From contig NZ_JBFMIA010000003.1 of the NCBI RefSeq assembly GCF_040801915.1, positions 124,001 through 188,000 of the forward strand: a stretch of DNA of 64,000 bases. The letters run 5' to 3'. The stretch is from Jeotgalibacillus marinus. Its GTDB lineage: Bacteria; Bacillota; Bacilli; Bacillales; Jeotgalibacillaceae. The notes beneath the pieces were generated by a model. The model had not been told where the DNA came from. It made no database searches and saw only the letters and a list, made by a program, of their open reading frames with translations. The position numbers and the translations under genes were made by a program. This document shows, in pieces, positions 17,095 to 26,250 of this stretch; position 1 is the first letter of the stretch, and each line of letters opens with the position of its first letter.

Positions 17095-18402
17095 TCACAC
17101 CTTTTTCGAAAAGTTCTGAATTGTCTCTAATGCGCGTTCAGCATGTTTTTCTGCTCGCTCTTTTTTCCCTTTAATTTTCATACCCAAGTCAGGGAACAAC
17201 CCAAAATTCGCGTTCATTGGTTGAAAGTTTTTCGTGTTTGCTTGAGTGATATAACGCGCCATACTGCCCATTGCCGTTTCAGCAGGAAACAAAACTGGTT
17301 CTTCACCCTTTGCAAGTTTCGCTGCGTTAACTCCCGCCACTAAGCCACTTGCAGCGGACTCAACATAACCTTCTACACCCGTCATTTGGCCAGCAAAAAA
17401 CAGGTCTTTACGTTCTTTAAATTGATACGTCGCTTCAAGTACTTTTGGCGAATTTATGAATGTATTACGGTGCATGACTCCGTAGCGAACGATTTCAGCT
17501 TTCTCTAAACCAGGAATTAATTGGATAACATCCTTTTGAGGTCCCCATTTTAAATGTGTCTGAAAACCAACAATGTTATATAGCGTACCTGCAGCATCAT
17601 CTTGACGCAGTTGTACAACTGCATACGGACGCTTACCGGTTTTAGGGTCTTCAAGACCAACTGGTTTCATAGGGCCAAACAGGAGTGTTTTACGTCCTCT
17701 TTCAGCCATGACTTCAACTGGCATACACCCTTCAAAATAGACCTCTTTTTCAAATTCTTTCAGCGGAACCACTTCAGCTTCGATTAAAGCATCGTAAAAT
17801 GTATTGAATTCATCTTCTGTCATTGGGCAATTTAAATATGCGGCCTCACCTTTATCATACCGTGACTTTAAGTACACTTTGTCCATATCAATGCTGTCTT
17901 TTTCAAGAATAGGAGCAGCTGCATCATAAAAATATAGGTACTCCTCACCGGTTAGTTCTTTAAGTTGTGATGCAAGAGCTTCCGTGGTCAGAGGTCCTGT
18001 TGCGATAATTGTAATGCCTTCAGGGATTTTAGTGATTTCCTCTGAATAGACCGTTACCATAGGGTGGTCCTTTACCTTAGTGGTCACATACCCGGCAAAC
18101 TCATGTCGATCAACCGCTAAAGCACCTCCTGCTGGAACGGCACAAGCATCAGCTGCACCGATGATCACTGAATCAAGTGTTCTCATTTCTTCTTTTAAAA
18201 CGCCTACTGCGTTTGTTAAATTATTCGCGCGTAATGAATTACTACATACGAGCTCTGCAAATTTATCTGTATGGTGAGCAGCCGTTTGTCTGACTGGTCT
18301 CATTTCATATAATCGTACGTAAATTCCTCTTTCAGCAAGTTGCCAAGCTGCTTCGCTTCCAGCAAGTCCTGCCCCTACTACGTTTACAATTGGTTGTGTC
18401 AC
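17095..18402 (-). CDS. trmFO: Methylenetetrahydrofolate-tRNA uridine-54 methyltransferase TrmFO
   Basis: FAD-dependent enzyme that makes ribothymidine 54 in the tRNA T-loop using methylene-THF. The 435-aa product, the usual length, opens with the FAD-binding GxGxxG region VVGAGLAGSEAAWQLAERG. It contains ELVCSNSLRANN, carrying a conserved Cys, and the conserved GQMTGVEGYVESAASGLVAG near the C-terminus. It lies between topA and xerC as in B. subtilis. Confidence 0.97.
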   Translation of the reverse strand: MTQPIVNVVGAGLAGSEAAWQLAERGIYVRLYEMRPVRQTAAHHTDKFAELVCSNSLRANNLTNAVGVLKEEMRTLDSVIIGAADACAVPAGGALAVDRHEFAGYVTTKVKDHPMVTVYSEEITKIPEGITIIATGPLTTEALASQLKELTGEEYLYFYDAAAPILEKDSIDMDKVYLKSRYDKGEAAYLNCPMTEDEFNTFYDALIEAEVVPLKEFEKEVYFEGCMPVEVMAERGRKTLLFGPMKPVGLEDPKTGKRPYAVVQLRQDDAAGTLYNIVGFQTHLKWGPQKDVIQLIPGLEKAEIVRYGVMHRNTFINSPKVLEATYQFKERKDLFFAGQMTGVEGYVESAASGLVAGVNAAKLAKGEEPVLFPAETAMGSMARYITQANTKNFQPMNANFGLFPDLGMKIKGKKERAEKHAERALETIQNFSKKV

Positions 18403-18463
18403 TCTATTTTTCCTCCTTGACTAATCCATCTCAAAGTAGTTTATCATATATAATCCAACAAGA

Positions 18464-18495
18464 AAGAGCCTAACAGGTCAAACTGTAAGACTCTT
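18464..18495 (-). terminator. Probable hairpin terminator after topA
   Basis: On the minus strand AAGAGTCTTACAG pairs with CTGTTAGGCTCTT (13 positions, one G-U and one mismatch, 6-nt loop), followed by TCTTG. It begins 7 nt after the topA stop. The U-run is weak, so partial readthrough into trmFO is likely. Confidence 0.55.
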
Positions 18496-18501
18496 AACGC
18501 A

Positions 18502-20583
18502 TTACTGCTGATGCTGTTCTTTGTAGTCACACTTCGAGCATTGAATTTGATTTCCTTTTTTAAGTTTTTTCTCAACGAGTAATTCACTACATTTTGGACA
18601 TGGTCGATCAATTGGCTTTTCCCATGAAAGAAATTCACATGTCGGATATTGATCACAACCGTAGAAAATGCGTTTCTTTTTACTTTTGCGCTCGATCACA
18701 TTACCAGTTTTACACTTCGGACATTTTACACCGATTTCTTTCACTATCGGTTTAGTATTGCGACAATCCGGGAAATTACTACATGCCATGAATTTACCAT
18801 AGCGCCCCATCTTAATTACCATTGCATTACCACAAATGTCGCAATCTTCGCCTGCATATTCGTCTTTTATTTCAACTTTTTCCATCTCTTTTTCAGCTTT
18901 ATCTAGATGAATTTCAAAGTCTTTATAGAAATCATCAATAATACTGACCCAACGAATTTGACCCTCTTCAACGCTATCCAAATCTTTTTCCATCTTTGCT
19001 GTAAATTCTACATCGATGATTTCAGGGAAAAACTCCACGATTAGCTCAAGAACGATTTCACCTAGTTCTGTTGGAACAAAGCGTTTGTTATCAAGTGACA
19101 CATAGCCTCGTTTTTGAATCGTATCGAGTGTTGGTGCATAGGTAGACGGTCTACCTATACCAAGCTCTTCAAGTGTTTTCACAAGACGCGCTTCTGTATA
19201 ACGTGGTGGAGGCTGAGTAAAATGTTGTTTCGGATCAATCGTATCTGACTTGGCTTTTTCGCCTTCTTTTAAATCAGGCAGAAAATTTTCTTTTTCTTCT
19301 GATTGATCATCATTGCCTTCAATGTACACTTTCATAAAACCAGCAAATTTCACTTTTGAACCGGTTGCACGAAATTGAACATCACCATTTAATAAATCGA
19401 CACTCATTGTATCCATTATCGCTGGAGCCATTTGACTTGCGATAAATCGCTCCCAGATCATGCGATAAAGGCGATGCTGGTCTCGGCTTAAAAATGGTTT
19501 AACAGCTGCTGGTGTGCGAAAAGCGCTTGTTGGCCGAATCGCTTCATGGGCATCTTGTGTTTTAGCTGATTTAGATTTAGGGTTTGATGTTGATGTTGAA
19601 ACAAACTCTTTGCCGTATTCAGATTCGATTATATTGACTGCTTCCTGCTTAGCCACATCTGAAATTCGGACAGAATCCGTACGCATGTAAGTAATTAGAC
19701 CAACTGTACCTTCTTTTTTCCCTAATTCAATCCCTTCATACAACTGTTGCGCTAACATCATTGTTTTTCTCGCGCGGAAATTCAATTTTCTAGCTGCTTC
19801 CTGTTGAAGAGAGGATGTAATAAATGATGGTGAAGGATTTCGTTTGCGCTCTTTTTTCGTAACCTTCGAAATCGAGAAGTCATTCCCTTTTATTTTTTTC
19901 AGGACTTCTTTCACATCATTTTCACTTTGTAGTTTTTTCTTTTTCCCATTTAAGCCATAGAATGTGGTTTGGAACGTATCTTTGCCTTTTTTAAATGATC
20001 CATCAATCGTCCAATATTCTTCTGGCTGGAAGTTCTTAATTTCATTTTCACGATTGATAATGAGGCGAAGAGCTACAGATTGAACGCGTCCTGCACTTAA
20101 TCCTTTTTTAACTTTCTTCCATAGTATAGGGCTAATGTTGTAGCCTACAAGACGATCTAAAATTCTTCGTGCTTGCTGTGCATCAACACGGTCCATGTCA
20201 ATTTTTCTCGGATGTTTAAATGACTCTTTAATCGCATCTTTTGTAATTTCATTAAAGACAACTCTACATTTAGAATCCAAATCAATATCTAAACTATGAG
20301 CCAAGTGCCAAGCAATTGCTTCTCCTTCGCGGTCTGGATCGGCCGCGAGATAGACTTTCTTCGCTTTTTTTGCAGCTGTCTTCAATTCTTTTAATACAGG
20401 ACCTTTTCCTCGAATGGTGATGTATTTTGGTTCAAAGCTACCTTTTACATCTACACCCATTTGGCTTTTTGGTAAATCGCGAACGTGCCCCATTGAAGCA
20501 CGAACTTTATATTTTTTTCCTAAGTAACGCTCAATGGTTTTAGCTTTAGCTGGTGATTCCACAATTACTAAAAACTCTGACAT
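18502..20583 (-). CDS. topA: DNA topoisomerase I
   Basis: Type IA topoisomerase that relaxes negative supercoils. The 693-aa product has an N-terminal Toprim domain with DPDREGE at 82-88. The catalytic Tyr299 lies in LITYMRTDSVRIS. Three C-terminal zinc-finger-like repeats start near CDICGNAMV, CPKCKTGNV and CPKCSELLV. Length is close to B. subtilis TopA (691 aa). It has its own strong sigma-A-like promoter (20630-20659) and Shine-Dalgarno GGGAGG 7 nt before the ATG. Confidence 0.98.
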   Translation of the reverse strand: MSEFLVIVESPAKAKTIERYLGKKYKVRASMGHVRDLPKSQMGVDVKGSFEPKYITIRGKGPVLKELKTAAKKAKKVYLAADPDREGEAIAWHLAHSLDIDLDSKCRVVFNEITKDAIKESFKHPRKIDMDRVDAQQARRILDRLVGYNISPILWKKVKKGLSAGRVQSVALRLIINRENEIKNFQPEEYWTIDGSFKKGKDTFQTTFYGLNGKKKKLQSENDVKEVLKKIKGNDFSISKVTKKERKRNPSPSFITSSLQQEAARKLNFRARKTMMLAQQLYEGIELGKKEGTVGLITYMRTDSVRISDVAKQEAVNIIESEYGKEFVSTSTSNPKSKSAKTQDAHEAIRPTSAFRTPAAVKPFLSRDQHRLYRMIWERFIASQMAPAIMDTMSVDLLNGDVQFRATGSKVKFAGFMKVYIEGNDDQSEEKENFLPDLKEGEKAKSDTIDPKQHFTQPPPRYTEARLVKTLEELGIGRPSTYAPTLDTIQKRGYVSLDNKRFVPTELGEIVLELIVEFFPEIIDVEFTAKMEKDLDSVEEGQIRWVSIIDDFYKDFEIHLDKAEKEMEKVEIKDEYAGEDCDICGNAMVIKMGRYGKFMACSNFPDCRNTKPIVKEIGVKCPKCKTGNVIERKSKKKRIFYGCDQYPTCEFLSWEKPIDRPCPKCSELLVEKKLKKGNQIQCSKCDYKEQHQQ

Positions 20584-20629
20584 TCAAAATCCTCCCTAGA
20601 GGTCGTCTCTACATGACTATTTATGTGTA

Positions 20630-20659
20630 ACTATATGTGTAGTGTTGAAAACTTGTCAA
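20630..20659 (-). promoter_or_regulatory. Sigma-A-type promoter of topA
   Basis: On the minus strand a consensus TTGACA, 18 nt, then TATAGT. The predicted start is near 20623, giving a leader of about 40 nt. An imperfect inverted repeat (TTTCAGG/CCTGAAA, 20664-20698) lies just upstream and may mark the end of dprA transcription. Confidence 0.7.
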
Positions 20660-20813
20660 TATGTTTCAGGTTTAAAAAGACTATTTTCAAGCCTGAAATG
20701 ACATATTATTTTTAGATAACATGTCGTTTTCACATCATGTTAATTAAAAAAGATTCTTACATGTGTTTACAACGTCTGAAGCACAATGTAAACCATCTTT
20801 TTAGAAAATGCAA

Positions 20814-21719
20814 CTATTTTAATAAAGATTGTGGAGGATTTTCCTCCATCCCCCACTCTTCCATTATATCTTTTGAGTTTGTAACAAGCTTTGCTCCTTG
20901 TTGTATTAAGTAGTTAGTACCCATCGATAGTTCGTGATGGATCGGTCCAGGTACAGCGAAAACGTCTCTCCCTTCTTCTAGCGCTCGATCAACAGTGATC
21001 ATCGATCCGCTGCGAACAGCAGCTTGAGTCACTAGAACTCCCCTTGACAGTCCCGCAATAATACGGTTTCTCATTGGAAAAAATCGTTTTTGAGGTGAAA
21101 TAAATGGAGGATATTCTGAAAGAAGTAATTGGTGTGTAATCATTTCCTGATAAAGTTCTGCATGAACAGCTGGGTAAAGATGGTCAAAGCCACTTCCTAA
21201 GACGCCGATTGTACTCCCTTTTAATGACAACCAATGTGCTTGACCATCTGCACCTGCCGCCATTCCACTCACAATACACACGTCGCGCGTAAGTAATGCA
21301 GGTACGATCGTTTTCAAGCTCTGCATCGTATAATGATCTGATTTTCTCGCTCCAACAACAGCTAAAAAAAACGTCGATTGCAGCTTTTCTAAATCACCTT
21401 TTGCATAGAGGATGACAGGTGGGTCCCATATTTCTTTTAGTTGGGGTGGGTAGTCTGTATCTAAAATTGTCATAAAGTTTGTGTTTTGAAGGAATAAATT
21501 GTATGGGAGTGATGTGGAATGATAGGTCGCATGATAGTTTCGTAGTTGAAATTGTTGTGTAACAGTTAAAGAAGGTAATCGCGGCCAAAATGGGGGTATT
21601 TTCCGCTCCCAATAAATAAAAGTGGGATCAATTTCAAGCCATTGGATCAGTTGTTGATTAGTAAGTATTTGCCCATAGTGAAGATGCAATAATCGGTTTC
21701 TTACTTCTAATCGTGACAT
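20814..21719 (-). CDS. dprA: DNA processing protein DprA
   Basis: Loads RecA on incoming single-stranded DNA during transformation. The 301-aa product has an N-terminal helical domain and a Rossmann-like DprA core with VVGARKSD, SGMAAGADGQAH and LGSGFDHLYP. It ends with EVPGPI-type sequence (VFAVPGPIHH) and a short C-terminal tail without a full winged helix. ATG 21719 is chosen because AGGAGG stands 6 nt before it; an upstream in-frame extension runs through the sucD terminator. It is evidence of at least an ancestral competence pathway. Confidence 0.95.
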   Translation of the reverse strand: MSRLEVRNRLLHLHYGQILTNQQLIQWLEIDPTFIYWERKIPPFWPRLPSLTVTQQFQLRNYHATYHSTSLPYNLFLQNTNFMTILDTDYPPQLKEIWDPPVILYAKGDLEKLQSTFFLAVVGARKSDHYTMQSLKTIVPALLTRDVCIVSGMAAGADGQAHWLSLKGSTIGVLGSGFDHLYPAVHAELYQEMITHQLLLSEYPPFISPQKRFFPMRNRIIAGLSRGVLVTQAAVRSGSMITVDRALEEGRDVFAVPGPIHHELSMGTNYLIQQGAKLVTNSKDIMEEWGMEENPPQSLLK

Positions 21720-21747
21720 ACAAAACCTCCTATTTAATTTAGAGGGA

Positions 21748-21776
21748 AATAGCCCCTGTAAGATACAGGGGCTATT
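21748..21776 (-). terminator. Hairpin terminator after sucD
   Basis: A perfect 13-bp stem (AATAGCCCCTGTA and its complement) with a 3-nt loop, 13 nt after the sucD stop. The minus-strand U-run is short (TTT), so some readthrough to dprA is expected. Confidence 0.75.
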
Positions 21777-21789
21777 CATCCTCTATGAT

Positions 21790-22692
21790 TTAGTGTGTTT
21801 TACACGTGTCGTAAATACCTTGCTCTTTCAATACATTGATCAGAGTTTCACCCATAACAGATGGAGTATCTGCTACTTGGATTCCACATTGATTCATGAC
21901 TTTAATTTTTTCTTCAGCTGTACCTTTACCGCCAGAAATGATCGCACCAGCATGGCCCATACGCTTTCCAGGAGGGGCTGTAGCACCTCCGATAAAACCT
22001 ACAACAGGTTTTTTCATGTTTGCTTTCACCCATTCAGCTGCTTCTTCTTCAGCTGTACCACCGATTTCGCCAATCATGATTACTGCATACGTGTCATCAT
22101 CATTGTTGAACGCTTCAAGTGCGTCGATGAAGTTTGTTCCATTAACCGGATCTCCACCAATTCCTACGGCAGTAGACTGACCAATACCTTCTTGAGAAAG
22201 CTGATGTACCGCTTCGTATGTTAGCGTTCCAGAACGAGATACAACACCTACGTGACCTTTTGTATGAATATAACCAGGCATGATACCGATTTTACACTCA
22301 TCAGGTGTGATTACACCAGGGCAGTTAGGTCCTACAAGACGTGTTTTCTTACCTTCCATGAAACGCTTAACTTTGACCATGTCGATTACTGGGATATGCT
22401 CTGTAATACAGATTGCCATATCAAGATCAGCATCTACCGCTTCTAAAATCGCATCTGCTGCGAATGGAGCAGGTACATAGATGACTGAAACATTTGCACC
22501 AGTTGCTTTCACTGCAGCTTCTACTGTATCAAATACAGGTACGCCTGCAGCTTCTGTGCCACCTTTACCAGGTGTAACACCTGCAACAATTTTTGTTCCA
22601 TATTCTAACATTTGCTTCGTATGGAATAGGGCAGTTGAACCCGTGATTCCTTGAACTAATACTTTTGTATTCTTATCAATAAAAACACTCAT
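21790..22692 (-). CDS. sucD: Succinyl-CoA synthetase alpha subunit
   Basis: TCA-cycle enzyme converting succinyl-CoA to succinate with ATP/GTP formation; the alpha subunit binds CoA and carries the phosphohistidine. The 300-aa product has VQGITGSTALFHTKQMLEYG at the CoA-binding Rossmann domain and VGPNCPGVITP. The phospho-His loop is KRMGHAGAIISGG near 246. It lies 18 nt after sucC. Confidence 0.97.
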   Translation of the reverse strand: MSVFIDKNTKVLVQGITGSTALFHTKQMLEYGTKIVAGVTPGKGGTEAAGVPVFDTVEAAVKATGANVSVIYVPAPFAADAILEAVDADLDMAICITEHIPVIDMVKVKRFMEGKKTRLVGPNCPGVITPDECKIGIMPGYIHTKGHVGVVSRSGTLTYEAVHQLSQEGIGQSTAVGIGGDPVNGTNFIDALEAFNNDDDTYAVIMIGEIGGTAEEEAAEWVKANMKKPVVGFIGGATAPPGKRMGHAGAIISGGKGTAEEKIKVMNQCGIQVADTPSVMGETLINVLKEQGIYDTCKTH

Positions 22693-22710
22693 TTATGCTC
22701 CCTGCCTTTC

Positions 22711-23871
22711 TTAGCCAACTAGTTCCACAATTTTTTGCGCGCCATCAGCCATTGTTTCAGCTGCAACGATATCAAGCCCTGATTCACTTAGGATCTTTTT
22801 GCCTAGGTCAACGTTCGTGCCTTCTAACCGAACGACAAGTGGAACGTTAAGATCAACTTGCTTCGCTGCTTCAACAACGCCCTCAGCAATAATGTCACAT
22901 TTCATAATTCCACCGAAGATATTAACAAAGATACCTTTAACTTTTGAGTCAGAAAGGATGATCTTAAAAGCTTCTGTTACTTTTTCAGCTGTAGCACCAC
23001 CACCAACATCAAGGAAGTTTGCAGGATCTCCGCTGTAGTGTTTAATGATATCCATTGTAGCCATCGCAAGACCTGCACCATTTACCATACAACCGATATC
23101 ACCGTCTAATGCGATATAGCTAAGGTCATATTTTGATGCTTCGATTTCTTTTGCGTCTTCTTCATCAAGATCACGGAATTCCATTACATCTTTTTGACGG
23201 TAAAGAGCATTTGCATCGAAGTTAAGTTTTGCATCAAGTGCCATTACGTTCCCATCACCTGTTGTTACAAGTGGGTTAATCTCAGCGATTGAACAATCTT
23301 TTTCTACGAACATTTTATAAAGTCCAAGCATGAATTTAACCGTTTTACCAACTAATTCATTTGGAATGTTAATGTTAAAAGCTACTCGGCGTGCTTGGAA
23401 AGCGGTTAATCCAACGATTGGATCAATTGTTTCACGGAAGATTTTTTCAGGAGTCGCTTCAGCAACTTCTTCAATCTCCGTTCCACCTTCTTCAGAGGCC
23501 ATCAATGTAATACGAGATGTTGCACGATCAAGAACAAGACCGATGTAGTACTCGCTCTTAATGTCACATCCTTCTTCAATTAGAATACGTTTGATTTCTT
23601 TTCCTTCAGGACCTGTTTGATGTGTAACAAGTGTTTTACCTAAAAGTTCTTTTGAATATGTACGCACATCATCTAAGTTTTTAGCGATTTTAACGCCACC
23701 AGCCTTGCCGCGACCTCCAGCATGGATCTGCGCCTTAACCACTGTAATGTCAGTGCCAAGTTCTTTCGCTGCATCCACCGCTTCTTTTGGTGTGAAAGCA
23801 ACAAAACCTCGTGGAACGGATACCCCATATTTTCTGAGGAGTTCCTTCCCTTGATACTCATGGATATTCAT
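22711..23871 (-). CDS. sucC: Succinyl-CoA synthetase beta subunit
   Basis: Nucleotide- and succinate-binding ATP-grasp subunit of succinyl-CoA synthetase. The 386-aa product starts MNIHEYQGKELLRKYG, contains VKAQIHAGGRGKAGGVK for nucleotide binding, and NIFGGIMKCDIIAEGV plus VRLEGTNVDLG near the subunit interface. ATG 23871 is preferred, with AGGAGG 7 nt upstream; an upstream in-frame ATG is part of the leader. It is driven by a sigma-A-like promoter at 23917-23945 overlapped by a candidate cre site. Confidence 0.97.
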   Translation of the reverse strand: MNIHEYQGKELLRKYGVSVPRGFVAFTPKEAVDAAKELGTDITVVKAQIHAGGRGKAGGVKIAKNLDDVRTYSKELLGKTLVTHQTGPEGKEIKRILIEEGCDIKSEYYIGLVLDRATSRITLMASEEGGTEIEEVAEATPEKIFRETIDPIVGLTAFQARRVAFNINIPNELVGKTVKFMLGLYKMFVEKDCSIAEINPLVTTGDGNVMALDAKLNFDANALYRQKDVMEFRDLDEEDAKEIEASKYDLSYIALDGDIGCMVNGAGLAMATMDIIKHYSGDPANFLDVGGGATAEKVTEAFKIILSDSKVKGIFVNIFGGIMKCDIIAEGVVEAAKQVDLNVPLVVRLEGTNVDLGKKILSESGLDIVAAETMADGAQKIVELVG

Positions 23872-23903
23872 GTTCCATCCTCCTATCAAACTCTATTAAA
23901 AAA

Positions 23904-23917
23904 AGACTGCGCTTTCA
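23904..23917 (-). promoter_or_regulatory. Candidate cre (CcpA) site at sucC
   Basis: On the minus strand TGAAAGCGCAGTCT matches the cre consensus TGWAARCGYTWNCW at 12 of 14 positions. It begins at the last base of the sucC -10, so binding would block initiation. Carbon catabolite control of a TCA-cycle operon is plausible. Single-site consensus matches of this quality occur by chance, so this is tentative. Confidence 0.35.
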
Positions 23918-23945
23918 TTGTATTAGATGACAGGACCTCTGTCTA
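23917..23945 (-). promoter_or_regulatory. Sigma-A-type promoter of sucCD
   Basis: On the minus strand TAGACA, 17 nt, TACAAT: 5 of 6 matches in each hexamer at ideal spacing. The start point would be near 23910, about 39 nt before the sucC ATG. Confidence 0.7.
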
Positions 23946-24008
23946 CCATTTACGACAAAACTTGCGAAAAAAGGGCAAATTAACAGAAGAAAAATTAAAC
24001 AAAAAGCG

Positions 24009-24035
24009 AAAACTCCACGAAACTCGCGAAGTTTT
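24009..24035 (-). terminator. Intrinsic terminator after the FlhB-like gene
   Basis: On the minus strand AAAACTTCGCGA and TCGTGGAGTTTT form 12 pairs (two G-U) around a GTT loop, followed by CGCTTTTTG. It closes the rnhB-ylqG-ylqH unit ahead of the sucC promoter. Confidence 0.75.
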
Positions 24036-24047
24036 TTGTCTAAATAT

Positions 24048-24329
24048 CTATTTATTTGCAACTTTATCTAAACGATAAACAAAAGCAAAAACCTCTGCCA
24101 CTGCCTGAAATAATTCAGCTGGAATGGATTCATTTATGTCTAACTGACCAAGTAACTCAACTAAGTTCGGATCTTCCTGAATCGGTATATTGTGCTCGTG
24201 TGCTTTGGCGAGGATAGATTCAGCAATTTTCCCTTTCCCTTTCCCAATTACGACAGGCACATCATCTTTATCAGTGTTATAGGTGAGGGCTACTGCTTCT
24301 TTTCGTTTATGTTTTGATTCGTCTGTCAT
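24048..24329 (-). CDS. ylqH: Stand-alone FlhB C-terminal-domain protein (YlqH/FlhX type)
   Basis: Protein of 93 aa matching the cytoplasmic C-terminal domain of the export switch FlhB (EscU/YscU family). AVALTYNTDKDDVPVVIGKG corresponds to the FlhB stretch right after the NPTH cleavage site, and AKAHEHNIPIQEDPNLVELL to its downstream helix and strand. It lacks transmembrane helices and the NPTH motif, so it resembles the already-cleaved FlhB-CC fragment. It overlaps the FliK-like gene upstream by 4 nt (ATGA). A role in export switching is inferred. Confidence 0.85.
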   Translation of the reverse strand: MTDESKHKRKEAVALTYNTDKDDVPVVIGKGKGKIAESILAKAHEHNIPIQEDPNLVELLGQLDINESIPAELFQAVAEVFAFVYRLDKVANK

Positions 24330-26239
24330 ATACGTATATCCACTCCTGAGTAAAAGGAATCCAGTTGGTCTTCCACTGGTTTGATAATAGGTGGATCTAT
24401 TTCTTTTGTTGAAAAAAATTTTAGCGTTGAAAGCTGATAATCCATTTTTTCTAGACTGTTTTTCAACAAAGGAGTGAAGGGTTCAGCAAGCGCTTGTAAA
24501 CCATCACGTTCATTATAAAAATCAACCGACACTACACGATTTTGCACCTGCATATCGATGACAGTCTCATTAAGTGATGCTAGCTGTAAATAAAACAAAA
24601 TCCTCGCATGATTTGGATCAAGGGTACCGTCTTGCTTTTTACGTCCAGTCCACTGCATCGTTACATCCATTTTTTGCCCTATAAAAACAATCGGAATTTG
24701 ATACAAAATTTGCTGGAGTGGACCATTTTCAGCAGATAAAATTTGTTGACCGTTAAACCGAGCTAATAGGCTATCAGCTGCATCTTTTGTTTGAGCGCTG
24801 ATCATCGGGTCCTGAATTAAAGTTAACAGTTGTGGTTTCAAGCTTTCGGTGATCCGGTCTATAGGTACAGTTGATCGAGTAAGCTTTGCTTCATAATCTA
24901 CGCCGAGCGAGTCAAATACTGTTCTCATCATCGTTTCAAGTGTTTTTCCATTAAGCTGTTGATTAATAGTACCTTGTGCTTTAGCCATCATAGCAAAAAT
25001 CAGCTCTTGTGCTTCAGATGATAGTTGAGGAATCGCTGAACCTTGGTTTGATCTATTCATCAACATCGCTTGTAATTGCTGTTGTTTCGAACCGCTTTGC
25101 GAGAGTAATTCCATTATATTTGCCAGGTTACGGCTATTATCATTTTGAAGCTGTTGAATAAGTACTTGTGATTGTATTAACGTAGCAAATACTTTTTCAG
25201 CCTTTTGTTGCCCAGCTACTGGCTGCTTGAGAAGATGGATGGTTTCTATAATTTGTTGTACCATTTGCTGTACCTTTTCAGTCATCCCTTCCACTCTAGG
25301 AGCCTGTTGCAGGGTTTGATTGATCGTTGTAAGTTGTTGCTGAATCGTAGCACTAGCAACAGCTACTTCTTGACCTGAAGCGATTTGAATGATCGCTTGC
25401 TTGACCTCACCACCACTTTCACTACTTACCAAAGACTGCATTGCTACACTGGTCCAATTTGACAAAGTTGCTTGTTGCGGAAGTACCTGCAATTGTTGTA
25501 AAACTTGCAATGCTTGTAAACGAAGTCTAGCTGGTACTGATTGATCGCCGAGCATCTGCGAAAGGTTGGCAATGGTTTGCTGCGTGATTTGTCGTTGAAA
25601 TGGGGCTTCTACTGAATCAATTGCAGCAAGTGTCCGTGTCACTATTGGAGATGCAGGCTCTAGTTTGATCATTTGTGAAAGCTGGTCGAGCTGCACGGAA
25701 ATGGAGGGAGTCATTATTTGATTACCATTTTTGATCGACTGAAACACTTCTGTTGTAAAAGGAACACCCTTAGACATCATCAAACGAATAATAGATAACG
25801 CTTCTTGTTTGTTGTTAGACATTGACAAAAACTCGGCGGTTTTTGTTAATATTTCTTTATTCATCGTCCACTGTTCTTTGACCATCTGGGCTACTAGGCT
25901 TCTCATCTCAGTTGTTTTTACTAACCCTAGGTGATCCAGTAAACTAGATACCATTCGTTGTGTTGTAGCGCGATCTAAAGGTGCAGATACAACCTTAAGC
26001 TCAGTCCCTCGTGCACTTTCTGATACTTGAAGCCATTGTCTGTCCCCTTTGTTTATAGGAGACGTAAGTTTGGCAATTATTTTTTGATTGCCCACTTGAA
26101 CTTCAGCCATTTGATTTGATAAATGTTTCTTGATCACACCGAAGACAATTTGACCATCTTTTAACGGTTGGCTTTTTTGCTGCTGAGTAGTGGAAGGGAC
26201 AAGTGTTCTTTGTCCACTCGGAATCAATGATGATGGCAT
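24326..26239 (-). CDS. ylqG: FliK-like protein of unknown function (YlqG)
   Basis: Long Gln-rich protein of 637 aa with no signal peptide or membrane segment. Most of it is helical, low-complexity sequence (many LQQ, QQL, QAL runs). The C-terminal 110 residues alternate strands and helices like the Flg_hook domain of FliK: ARILFYLQLASLNETVIDMQ, then VVSVDFYNE and PFTPLLKNSLEKMDYQLSTL. ATG 26239 has GAGG 7 nt upstream; an earlier in-frame start overlaps rnhB. The gene is ylqG in B. subtilis, of unproven function. The FliK-like reading is mine, supported by its coupling to the FlhB-C-like gene. Confidence 0.75.
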   Translation of the reverse strand: MPSSLIPSGQRTLVPSTTQQQKSQPLKDGQIVFGVIKKHLSNQMAEVQVGNQKIIAKLTSPINKGDRQWLQVSESARGTELKVVSAPLDRATTQRMVSSLLDHLGLVKTTEMRSLVAQMVKEQWTMNKEILTKTAEFLSMSNNKQEALSIIRLMMSKGVPFTTEVFQSIKNGNQIMTPSISVQLDQLSQMIKLEPASPIVTRTLAAIDSVEAPFQRQITQQTIANLSQMLGDQSVPARLRLQALQVLQQLQVLPQQATLSNWTSVAMQSLVSSESGGEVKQAIIQIASGQEVAVASATIQQQLTTINQTLQQAPRVEGMTEKVQQMVQQIIETIHLLKQPVAGQQKAEKVFATLIQSQVLIQQLQNDNSRNLANIMELLSQSGSKQQQLQAMLMNRSNQGSAIPQLSSEAQELIFAMMAKAQGTINQQLNGKTLETMMRTVFDSLGVDYEAKLTRSTVPIDRITESLKPQLLTLIQDPMISAQTKDAADSLLARFNGQQILSAENGPLQQILYQIPIVFIGQKMDVTMQWTGRKKQDGTLDPNHARILFYLQLASLNETVIDMQVQNRVVSVDFYNERDGLQALAEPFTPLLKNSLEKMDYQLSTLKFFSTKEIDPPIIKPVEDQLDSFYSGVDIRI

Positions 26240-26250
26240 ATATTCACCTC

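Noticed and set aside
20664..20698. Inverted repeat TTTCAGG...CCTGAAA between dprA and topA.
   Set aside because: Imperfect, large loop and no U-run; may relate to dprA transcript ending but unsupported.
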